Program-made: the position numbers and the translations under genes
Origin: Candidatus Collierbacteria bacterium
GTDB taxonomy: Bacteria > Patescibacteriota > Microgenomatia > UBA1400 > MFAQ01
Direction: 5' to 3'
DNA length: 8,462 bases
NCBI GenBank assembly: GCA_903873735.1
Contig: CAIQPO010000054.1
Coordinates: 1 to 8,462 of the forward strand
Part shown: positions 1 through 4,672 of the stretch, in pieces
How the letters are laid out: each line of letters opens with the position of its first letter
How positions within the stretch are numbered: the stretch's first letter is position 1
Notes under the pieces: generated by a model
Told to the model about the DNA's origin: nothing
Seen by the model: the letters and a program-made list of their open reading frames with translations, nothing else
The model's database searches: none

Positions 1-201
1 CGATACCCAACCACTTGGAAGTTTTGGGGTATCGCTTGAGGTCGAGGTGCAATTTACGTATTCATCAGTAGTCTTTTGTGCTGACGATTCTTTTGATGTA
101 TTTTGTTTTTTACCAAAACTCCACCAAAAAATGATAATAACCACAAACAATAACAGTAGAAGTAAAAGCCATAACCAGTTATTTCTCTTTTTATCTTCCA
201 T
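1..201 (-). CDS. N-terminal part of a single-pass membrane protein, unknown function
   Basis: This is the first 67 codons of a minus-strand gene that continues beyond position 1; the frame stays open to the window edge. The protein starts with a short charged cytoplasmic stretch (MEDKKRNN), followed by one strongly hydrophobic segment at about residues 9-28 (W-L-W, a run of leucines, then V/I/F/W). After it comes a polar Ser/Thr/Lys-rich stretch with one Cys (about residue 52). The positive-inside rule predicts that the C-terminal part is outside the cell. No lipobox is visible. The ATG was chosen because it directly precedes the membrane segment and no earlier in-frame start is evident; only a weak AGG lies upstream. 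The gene lies 104 nt downstream of another minus-strand membrane protein gene, so the two could be co-transcribed. I do not recognise the family. Confidence 0.75.
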   Translation of the reverse strand, partial: MEDKKRNNWLWLLLLLLLFVVIIIFWWSFGKKQNTSKESSAQKTTDEYVNCTSTSSDTPKLPSGWVS

Positions 202-208
202 AACCTAT

Positions 209-224
209 TTTACAGGAGTGTAAA
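209..224 (-). repeat. 6-bp inverted repeat just upstream of a start codon
   Basis: TTTACA and TGTAAA are separated by GGAG and end 7 nt upstream of the minus-strand ATG at 201. It could be a small operator or a 5' mRNA hairpin; it is short enough to be chance. Confidence 0.25.
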
Positions 225-305
225 CTCTAATTACAAAAATAACGATGCTTTATCTGTCTGAATTAAATCCATAATACCAAAAGCCAGAGCTAAAGGATAA
301 AAATG

Positions 306-791
306 TTATCGTCCTTGCACTTTGTACTTCCAAAGAAGCATAGAAATAAATGCTGATGGAAAAGATATTAACTTGAGGCTTTCAGATAGATACATTTTTG
401 GTACATTGCGGAAGGAATATGTCTTTACGCAGAAATAATTATTGTCGCATTCCTTATATGCAGTTATTCCCAATTGTGAGAAAGATAAAACAGAAATTAT
501 CAGCAGCGCAGCAATCGATAACCACTTTCTCAGCGGAGTAACTATTATTTTTGATATCCAGTATTTTTTATCAATATTGTATTTTTTCTGATCTCTATCA
601 ATAGCTAAAAACAACCAAGTAAACAAACATATTGTCAAAGTCATAAATATGCCAAAATTTAATATCTCCGGATAAACAAAAATGAAATATATCGCCTGGG
701 ATATTGAATAAAATAAAAGAGATAAAAGAATTGTAGAGGACACTCCAAAAACAAACTTCATAACTAAATTATATCCAAACCAGAAGTTCAT
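306..791 (-). CDS. Four-TM small integral membrane protein, unknown function
   Basis: The 161-residue product is mostly hydrophobic. About four membrane segments can be picked out: residues 12-38, 45-63, 89-110 and 139-155. Basic stretches (D-R-D-Q-K-K and the region around residues 74-89) fall between segments 2 and 3, which suggests a cytoplasmic loop there. A loop with two cysteines (Y-K-E-C-D-N-N-Y-F-C) after segment 3 would face outward and could form a disulfide. No catalytic motif is visible and I do not recognise a family. The start lacks a clear ribosome binding site; an internal Met at residue 11 (MKFVFG) is an alternative start. Downstream on the same strand is another membrane protein gene. 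The composition is AT-rich, like most of the window. Confidence 0.65.
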   Translation of the reverse strand: MNFWFGYNLVMKFVFGVSSTILLSLLFYSISQAIYFIFVYPEILNFGIFMTLTICLFTWLFLAIDRDQKKYNIDKKYWISKIIVTPLRKWLSIAALLIISVLSFSQLGITAYKECDNNYFCVKTYSFRNVPKMYLSESLKLISFPSAFISMLLWKYKVQGR

Positions 792-902
792 TCAATCAAC
801 TATTCCATTAATAATCTTCACTAGACTAATATCAAAGGATAAAAGATGCCCTCAAAATATTATAAAATTTGGATTTCCAACAGAAGATTAAAGCCATATA
901 CA

Positions 903-936
903 TAAAAAACAACAAAGCGACCCTTACGTGTCGCTT
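903..936 (-). terminator. Rho-independent terminator reading on the minus strand
   Basis: AAGCGAC (915-921) pairs with GTCGCTT (930-936) around an 8-nt loop. Read on the minus strand, the stem is followed by a T-rich tail (TTTGTTGTTTTTT, ending near 903). No minus-strand protein gene lies directly upstream of it, so it would end a transcript from the structured block at 937-1078 or beyond. It also insulates the membrane gene that starts at 791. Confidence 0.6.
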
Positions 937-1078
937 CGGAACAAACTGAACTTAGTGACCTCGGCGGGAGCATATATCGAAGTCTTCAATCGATTCTGCT
1001 GAATCGCCTCTGACCGCGACTCGCAGAGATCGTTACGAGCTCTGCTCCGTCAGGTTCAATACTCGCTAAAGTACCAAT
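937..1078 (-). ncRNA. Candidate structured RNA, family not recognised
   Basis: This block is far richer in GC than its flanks and contains several stable hairpins. CGATTC-tgct-GAATCG is at 989-1004. GCAGAG (1023-1028) pairs with CTCTGC (1039-1044), with an inner TCG/CGA pairing. ATCGA and TCGAT close a loop near 976-994. It is bounded by a minus-strand terminator at 903-936 and a terminator-like hairpin at 1085-1103. GC-rich structure in an AT-rich genome plus a terminator is typical of a small RNA gene. I could not match it to tRNA, tmRNA, 6S, SRP RNA or RNase P RNA. The strand is a guess: the better-formed terminator favours minus, but hairpin 1085-1103 with its CTTTTCATT tail could end a plus-strand RNA. 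Confidence 0.35.
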
Positions 1079-1108
1079 AAAAAATCTCTCGACAAGCGAG
1101 AGACTTTT
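1079..1108 (-). terminator. Terminator-like hairpin, possibly bidirectional
   Basis: TCTCTCG (1085-1091) pairs perfectly with CGAGAGA (1097-1103) around ACAAG. On the minus strand it is followed by six T residues (1084-1079), a good intrinsic terminator. On the plus strand the tail is CTTTTCATT, which is weaker but usable. Confidence 0.55.
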
Positions 1109-1220
1109 CATTGTGAGCCATCTGGGACTGGCACACTTACGTCGCTATAACTGTCTCGCTTCTGAGGCTAAATGAGACAAATAAGACAGTGTAAAAAGGT
1201 GGTGGAGAATCAGGATAACA

Positions 1221-1281
1221 ATATCCCATAGCATAATTATAGCCAATTTAAACAAATATTCAGAAATATATCCCGTAGCAT
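1221..1281. repeat. Pair of 14-bp direct repeats upstream of the RiPP promoter
   Basis: ATATCCCATAGCAT (1221-1234) recurs as ATATCCCGTAGCAT (1268-1281), 13 of 14 bases identical, with starts 47 bp apart. The second copy ends 15 bp before the -35 box of the precursor promoter. The first copy overlaps a small inverted repeat (GGATA-acaa-TATCC). The position suits paired binding sites for an activator or other regulator, which is inference; no regulator gene is visible nearby. Confidence 0.4.
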
Positions 1282-1296
1282 CGACATATATCTTGA

Positions 1297-1325
1297 TTGA
1301 CAGTCTCACTAGAGTTATTTATAAT
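1297..1325 (+). promoter_or_regulatory. Perfect-consensus sigma70 promoter of the RiPP operon
   Basis: TTGACA (1297-1302) and TATAAT (1320-1325) are separated by exactly 17 bp. Transcription should start near 1332, giving a roughly 49-nt leader before the precursor ATG. This is the best promoter in the window and predicts strong expression of the precursor. Confidence 0.85.
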
Positions 1326-1332
1326 TCCTCAA

Positions 1333-1351
1333 AACATGACTTATTCATGTT
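1333..1351 (+). promoter_or_regulatory. Inverted repeat at the 5' end of the precursor mRNA
   Basis: AACATGA (1333-1339) and TCATGTT (1345-1351) form a perfect 7-bp inverted repeat around CTTAT, starting almost at the predicted transcription start. It could be a 5' stabilising hairpin or an operator overlapping the start site. It also contains a five-codon frame, M-T-Y-S-C-stop (1336-1353). Confidence 0.4.
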
Positions 1352-1380
1352 AATCGCACGTTAAGGAAAAAGGAGGCACC

Positions 1381-1494
1381 ATGACAAAGATCAAACGTTT
1401 TTCACCTGTAGTTCGTAAGAGTAAAAAGGCCAAGACCGCGATGAACAGCTCCAGTATCCAGGGCGACTGCAAGTGCAAATGCAAGTGCAACTAG
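1381..1494 (+). CDS. RiPP precursor peptide with C-terminal Cys-Lys repeat
   Basis: This is a 37-residue peptide with a strong ribosome binding site (AGGAGG at 1371-1376, 4 nt before the ATG). The leader (about residues 1-28) is strongly basic, with Lys/Arg at 3, 5, 6, 12, 13, 15, 16 and 18 and no acidic residue. It has a short hydrophobic patch, F-S-P-V-V (7-11), that could pair with the recognition protein. A Ser-rich linker (22-25) leads to the core D-C-K-C-K-C-K-C-N (29-37), with all four cysteines (30, 32, 34, 36) alternating with lysine. It is followed by a radical SAM/SPASM enzyme and a PqqD-like protein, the standard setting for a radical-SAM-modified peptide. Thioether cross-links from the cysteines are the most likely modification, by analogy with sactipeptides and ranthipeptides; the acceptor positions cannot be read from the sequence. 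There is no GG cleavage site. A metal-binding mini-protein is an alternative. I know no characterised product with this core. Confidence 0.85.
   Translation: MTKIKRFSPVVRKSKKAKTAMNSSSIQGDCKCKCKCN
1468..1491 (+). repeat. Tandem TGCAAR hexamers encoding the Cys-Lys core
   Basis: Four consecutive hexamers, TGCAAG, TGCAAA, TGCAAG and TGCAAC, encode C-K-C-K-C-K-C-N. Slippage by one unit would add or remove exactly one Cys-Lys pair without shifting the frame. Confidence 0.85.
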
Positions 1495-1512
1495 CCTGAT
1501 CCAGCACCAAGG

Positions 1513-1540
1513 GGTGGGCTAAATGCCCACCTCAATTTTT
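1513..1540 (+). terminator. Attenuating terminator between precursor and maturase
   Basis: GGTGGGC (1513-1519) pairs with GCCCACC (1525-1531) around TAAAT, followed by CTCAATTTTT. It lies 18 nt after the precursor stop and just ahead of the maturase ribosome binding site. The U tract is short and offset from the stem, so partial read-through is likely. Such an element would give much more precursor mRNA than enzyme mRNA, as is common in RiPP operons. Confidence 0.7.
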
Positions 1541-1554
1541 ACCAGGAGGTATGA

Positions 1555-2562
1555 ATGAACAGACTACGCACAACACGTTCTCCGTTCTCAGTGAATTACG
1601 AAGTAACTCCGGTGTGTAACTTGAAGTGTGTATTCTGTTTTGCAGAGTCGCAGTGCAAGCTTAAACACCCAGAACTACCACATGTCTTTCGCATAATTGA
1701 TGAACTGGTTAAAGCTCAGGTATTTGAAATCAGGCTGTTCGGCGGCGAATTCTTTTGTTACCCGCAATGGAAGGAAGTTGCAGAATATGCATTTCAAAAG
1801 GGTATGTTTCTCTCGTTTGTCAGTAACGGGACATTAATCACTCCTGAATCGGTCTCAACCCTCATCGCCTGTGGTGTTAAGGGTGGAGCTATCTCAATTC
1901 ACGGACCTGAAGATGTTCACGAGATGATCACTCAAATTCCTGGGTCATACAAAAAGGCACTCACGGGGTTAAAAGCTTGTCTAGATGGTGGTTTAAGCAT
2001 CACAGTCCTTACCACAGTTACTCAGACAGGCAAAAACAGAATCCCCGAGCTGTTAGCTGATTTGGATAGCAAGGGCCTGATCAGAAAAAATTCGTCATAT
2101 GTCATAAGTCGACTTAGCCCGTACGGTCGAGGTAAAGAGGATTGGGAAAATAACAAGATTTCTCTCGCAGAATATCTCAGTCTTTTTCCACTTCTCGCAA
2201 AGATATCCACCAGCTACGGCATTGAAACCGCCTTTGGTGATGCGTTTCCGGAATGCTTAGTCCCCAAGGAATATCACCAACTCATTCAGGGTTGCTGGCA
2301 AGGAACTGGTTTTGGTCATGTCAGTGCCAATGGAGATGTCCGCGGCTGTGCAACAGCGAGCGGCAAATACGGAAATCTTTTGGAAACCCCGCTGGAGAAA
2401 ATCTGGCAAGGAAAGAAGCTAAAAGAATTCCGCAAACTCGATTGGTTACCAGACGGGTGCAAAAAATGTAAAGACTTTTGTGGCGGCGGCTGTTCTGCCT
2501 CGCGACCCGGTGAATTAATGTACTCTCCAGACGAGTTCTTGGAGGTGTCTTGTGAAAATTAA
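1555..2562 (+). CDS. Radical SAM/SPASM peptide maturase
   Basis: The 335-residue cytoplasmic enzyme is predicted to cleave S-adenosylmethionine with an iron-sulfur cluster and use the radical to modify the upstream Cys-Lys peptide. The radical SAM cluster motif is C21-N-L-K-C25-V-F-C28 (CX3CX2C), and the SAM-binding G-G-E follows at 64-66. The C-terminal SPASM domain has all seven expected cysteines: C247-X12-G260-X4-C265, then C302, C305, C309, C313 and a final C333, so two auxiliary clusters are likely. The middle run reads CX2CX3CX3C, two residues shorter than the usual CX2CX5CX3C. Start 1555 is chosen because AGGAGG (1544-1549) is 5 nt away; an ATG at 1551 is out of frame and too close. 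The last 11 nt overlap the PqqD-like gene. No leader-binding domain is fused at the N-terminus, which fits the separate downstream gene. The exact chemistry (thioether, C-C or other bond) cannot be assigned. Confidence 0.93.
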   Translation: MNRLRTTRSPFSVNYEVTPVCNLKCVFCFAESQCKLKHPELPHVFRIIDELVKAQVFEIRLFGGEFFCYPQWKEVAEYAFQKGMFLSFVSNGTLITPESVSTLIACGVKGGAISIHGPEDVHEMITQIPGSYKKALTGLKACLDGGLSITVLTTVTQTGKNRIPELLADLDSKGLIRKNSSYVISRLSPYGRGKEDWENNKISLAEYLSLFPLLAKISTSYGIETAFGDAFPECLVPKEYHQLIQGCWQGTGFGHVSANGDVRGCATASGKYGNLLETPLEKIWQGKKLKEFRKLDWLPDGCKKCKDFCGGGCSASRPGELMYSPDEFLEVSCEN

Positions 2563-2794
2563 TCAACGGTTCCGCACCAGAAGAGATCTCCGTTTCCATA
2601 TTGTCTACTTTGAAATGGAAGGGCCGTTAGAAACTTCTGAAGTTTCTGCCAAAACCATCGAACAACTCAGCGAAGATAGAACTGAAGATGAACTACTGAA
2701 GTTTGTTCGGGATAACTACCCCGATGCCGATGCTCAAGCAGAAGTTACCGAGGTTTTGGACACCCTCAAGCAACTTTCCCTTCTTTCCCTGTAA
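2552..2794 (+). CDS. PqqD-like RiPP recognition element protein
   Basis: This is an 80-residue protein with a GTG start at 2552. A ribosome binding site GGAGG (2541-2545) lies 6 nt upstream, inside the end of the maturase gene, and the 11-nt overlap points to translational coupling. The layout matches the PqqD family winged helix: N-terminal strands (R-R-D-L-R-F-H-I-V-Y-F, 10-20), then helices including S-A-K-T-I-E-Q-L-S (32-40), then R-T-E-D-E-L-L-K-F-V (43-52) and a final helix D-T-L-K-Q-L-S-L-L (70-78). These correspond to the 'tG..Il.LldG.rTv.eLv..L...y' and 'dv...L..L...gll' pattern of PqqD. Proteins of this type bind the precursor leader and present it to the radical SAM enzyme. Sequence identity to PqqD is low, so the assignment rests on size, pattern and position. 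It is the last gene before the operon terminator. Confidence 0.75.
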   Translation: MKINQRFRTRRDLRFHIVYFEMEGPLETSEVSAKTIEQLSEDRTEDELLKFVRDNYPDADAQAEVTEVLDTLKQLSLLSL

Positions 2795-2798
2795 TTCT

Positions 2799-2841
2799 GG
2801 TATGGCAGTAACATATAATTACTGCCATACCATTTCTTTTT
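2799..2841 (+). terminator. Strong terminator closing the RiPP operon
   Basis: GGTATGGCAGTAA (2799-2811) pairs perfectly with TTACTGCCATACC (2819-2831), a 13-bp stem with a 7-nt loop, followed by ATTTCTTTTT. It begins 4 nt after the PqqD-like stop. The loop region contains TATAAT (2814-2819), so the element may also carry the -10 box for the next gene. Confidence 0.85.
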
Positions 2842-2845
2842 AAAT

Positions 2846-3307
2846 ATGAAACTAATAATTAAATATTCCCTAATTGAAGAACTTAAAGAAGCTGTAAACG
2901 TACTCAAAAATCTCAGTGAGTACGAGAACCTCCGTTCTTTCATCAAGCCTTCATTCAATTCCATTCTCTCTTTTGCTGTAAATAAAAATGCAGGTATTAA
3001 ACATACCCAAAAAGTCTGGCTAAATTCCAAACCGGCAGTAGAAAAAGCCTTTAAAGAGCTCGGTATCAAAGATCCGGGAACTATGCCTTGTTTCCTCCAT
3101 GGAATGTCCTGTGAAGGTTGGTTCAATACTGATGACAATTCAATTCATGTTCGATTCCCAGAAAACGGTGGCGACAAAGAACTTCTCAACACCATAGTCC
3201 ACGAGATAATTCACCTTGCTACCTACGACAAAAAATACGATTACAGTGAACGTGAGGATATTGTAGATAAGTATCTCGACAAACCTCAGCTAAAAAAGAT
3301 ACTCTAA
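2846..3307 (+). CDS. HExxH zinc metalloprotease-like protein
   Basis: The 153-residue protein has no signal peptide. Its C-terminal half contains V-H119-E-I-I-H123-L-A-T-Y, a classic zinc-binding HExxH. A downstream acidic cluster, S-E-R-E-D-I-V-D (134-141), could supply a third zinc ligand (E136 or E138), as in gluzincin-type folds. Two cysteines (82 and 89) and an H (85) sit in P-C-F-L-H-G-M-S-C. The N-terminal part is a helical region without a recognised motif. The family is not recognised beyond the motif. There is no ribosome binding site: the ATG lies 4 nt after the U tract of the RiPP terminator. It may be transcribed from a TATAAT at 2814-2819 or by read-through. A role in maturing or degrading the RiPP is possible from position only. 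Confidence 0.75.
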   Translation: MKLIIKYSLIEELKEAVNVLKNLSEYENLRSFIKPSFNSILSFAVNKNAGIKHTQKVWLNSKPAVEKAFKELGIKDPGTMPCFLHGMSCEGWFNTDDNSIHVRFPENGGDKELLNTIVHEIIHLATYDKKYDYSEREDIVDKYLDKPQLKKIL

Positions 3308-3322
3308 GATAACGAAGTCTGG

Positions 3323-3351
3323 TTGACAAATTTACCTGAGTTAAAATCAAT
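3323..3351 (+). promoter_or_regulatory. Candidate promoter of the C39-like peptidase gene
   Basis: A perfect TTGACA (3323-3328) is followed after 17 bp by ATCAAT (3346-3351), 5 nt before the ATG. TAAAAT (3342-3347, spacer 13) is an alternative -10. With the first choice the transcript would start at or next to the ATG, giving a leaderless mRNA, which agrees with the missing ribosome binding site. Confidence 0.45.
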
Positions 3352-3356
3352 TACAT

Positions 3357-3866
3357 ATGAGCACTAATTATTTACAGGTCAAACCATTTCAAGAAACCCT
3401 TCATGGTAGCTTCTGCGGTCCAGCTGTCATCAAGATGGTGTTTGATTTCTACGGCATAAACAAAACTGAAGCAGAGGTAGCTATACTTTCCAACAAAGAT
3501 GAAGATCTGGGAATTAGTGATGCAGATATCAAAAGAACACTCGAGGGAGAAGGATTAAGAGTCGAGATCAAAAACTTTGCCTCTTTTGAAGATATACAAG
3601 CCGCTCTAGACAAAGGTGCACCAGTTATCGTTGATTGGATGACCAGAGGTCGATACGACTACGATGAAGACGAAGTTGTAGATGGTCACTACTCAGTAGT
3701 AGTTGGTTTAGACGATGAAAGCATCTACCTCCAAGATCCAGAGGTTGGTAGAATGCGTACCATTCCCAAAGAAGACTTCATAAGAGTTTGGTTCGACTTC
3801 ACTTCTGATCACATCGAGAAATGGGAAGACATGGTCATCCGCCAAATGATCGCGGTATACAAATAA
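3357..3866 (+). CDS. Stand-alone C39-like (papain-fold) cysteine peptidase
   Basis: The 169-residue protein matches the C39-like family over its whole length. The nucleophile region is G-S-F-C20-G-P-A-V, with Q12 (or Q7) as the likely oxyanion-hole residue. The catalytic histidine region is D-G-H111-Y-S-V-V-V-G-L, and the third catalytic residue is D127 in L-Q-D-P-E-V-G. All catalytic positions are present. It has no signal peptide, no membrane segment and no ABC transporter fusion, unlike the C39 domains of bacteriocin exporters, so it should act in the cytoplasm. The composition is acidic. It lies 49 nt after the metalloprotease-like gene and apparently has its own promoter. It could remove the RiPP leader, but the precursor has no GG motif, so the substrate may be something else. 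It is convergent with the DUF5677 gene, 8 nt away. Confidence 0.85.
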   Translation: MSTNYLQVKPFQETLHGSFCGPAVIKMVFDFYGINKTEAEVAILSNKDEDLGISDADIKRTLEGEGLRVEIKNFASFEDIQAALDKGAPVIVDWMTRGRYDYDEDEVVDGHYSVVVGLDDESIYLQDPEVGRMRTIPKEDFIRVWFDFTSDHIEKWEDMVIRQMIAVYK

Positions 3867-3874
3867 AAGAGGCA

Positions 3875-4663
3875 TTAATCATCCACAGTTGCTTCTTTTA
3901 GGTCGTTTACTAGCTTATCAAGAGTCGATTGATATTCAAGTTTAAAGTGTCTTTGGTACTCATCAACAATAAGCAAAAGCATATTCACCGCTGAAACAAG
4001 AGTAAGGTCTGCGTGTTGATCTGTTGGCTCGTGGTTTGTAACAATCTTCCCGTTAACATCTCTAAAATATCTATTCATGGATCTTGGCGTGCTGTGAACA
4101 AGCTGAGATTGTAAGTTAAATGCAGTCTTGTAATATTGATCAAGTTGCAAGGATCCAAGATACTCTGACTGTTTATTTTTGTCGTACCAATTCTCTTTAA
4201 ACCATTTTCCGTATCTTTCGATCAAACTATTTGCAGCATCAATTACCTTATCAATGTCTTCATCGTTTTCTTTAGGATTTTCAACTCTTGCTTTAAATAC
4301 CTCACTAAAATTCTGACCGTCTTTAACTTTCCTGTAAGTATTAGATCTTTGTACTTCATCGAAGTTAAAATACTGAATTGCCATTTCTTCATTATCACTT
4401 TTTGTGCAAAGTTTCACTAGTAAGCAAATATCAAACAAAGTTCTTGCAAGCATTTCAGCATCCTCAATATACCCCTTATTTATGAGAAATAAGATGGCAC
4501 TGTGAGTTTTGTGTGCTTTTACCAATGCAAATAATACGATTCCATCCTTTGGGGTCTGGGGGTCAGGTTTCTTGTTGATAAGCTCCAATGAAAGATCTTT
4601 TAGTTTCTCATTTAGTCTAATCAGACTTTTGTTCTTTAATCTTATGGATGTTGTGACTTTCAT
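3875..4663 (-). CDS. DUF5677-type helical protein
   Basis: The 262-residue, largely helical protein has no signal or membrane segment. Residues 51-86 (H-K-T-H-S-A-I-L-F-L, then G-Y-I-E-D-A-E-M-L-A-R-T-L-F-D) match the core of DUF5677, where a hydrophobic helix is followed by 'gy..dA..L.R.l.E'. A later Q-L-V-H-S-T-P-R-S (about 187-195) fits the conserved histidine region of the same family. The biochemical function of the family is unknown to me; members often occur in accessory or defence-like regions. The gene starts 9 nt after the stop of the 222-residue gene, with a GGTGGGG-like ribosome binding site in the end of that gene, so it is the last member of a three-gene minus-strand operon. No clear terminator separates it from the convergent peptidase gene. 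Confidence 0.75.
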   Translation of the reverse strand: MKVTTSIRLKNKSLIRLNEKLKDLSLELINKKPDPQTPKDGIVLFALVKAHKTHSAILFLINKGYIEDAEMLARTLFDICLLVKLCTKSDNEEMAIQYFNFDEVQRSNTYRKVKDGQNFSEVFKARVENPKENDEDIDKVIDAANSLIERYGKWFKENWYDKNKQSEYLGSLQLDQYYKTAFNLQSQLVHSTPRSMNRYFRDVNGKIVTNHEPTDQHADLTLVSAVNMLLLIVDEYQRHFKLEYQSTLDKLVNDLKEATVDD

Positions 4664-4672
4664 ATATATTGC

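Larger units (their letters stand above)
792..1380. other. Gene-free 589-nt region with structured block and promoter
   Basis: I see no convincing coding sequence here on either strand. It has three parts. From 792 to about 900 it is AT-rich spacer upstream of the minus-strand membrane gene. From about 903 to 1200 it is distinctly GC-rich and hairpin-rich, with terminator-like hairpins at 915-936 and 1085-1103. From about 1200 to 1380 it is AT-rich again and holds a pair of direct repeats, a consensus promoter and a 5' UTR hairpin belonging to the RiPP operon. Short open frames in the GC-rich block (for example minus-strand frames ending near 925 and 980) have no ribosome binding site and look accidental. 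Confidence 0.6.

Noticed and set aside
925..1078. Short open frames on the minus strand in the GC-rich block
   Set aside because: Two different frames are open for similar lengths, neither has a start with a ribosome binding site, and the hairpin content explains the composition better.
1201..1230. Minus-strand end resembling a tRNA or tmRNA 3' terminus (GATTCTCCACCA with a GGGAT/ATCCT-like arm)
   Set aside because: The T-loop would have six bases and lacks TTCRA, and no matching GGAGAAT acceptor strand is found upstream on the minus strand.
1381..1494. Reading the Cys-rich small ORF as a metallothionein-like protein
   Set aside because: Kept only as an alternative: the immediate radical SAM/SPASM and PqqD-like neighbours and the basic leader fit a RiPP precursor much better.
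1551..1604. Alternative ATG at 1551 for the gene after the precursor
   Set aside because: It is out of frame with the maturase, stops within 20 codons and lies 1 nt from the ribosome binding site.
2321..2599. Minus-strand open frame opposite the SPASM region
   Set aside because: The plus-strand SPASM cysteine pattern proves the coding strand; the antisense frame has no features.
2734..3138. Minus-strand open frame across the end of the PqqD-like gene, the terminator and the metalloprotease gene
   Set aside because: It is a shadow: it crosses the operon terminator and shows no motif, while the plus-strand frames show HExxH and PqqD patterns.
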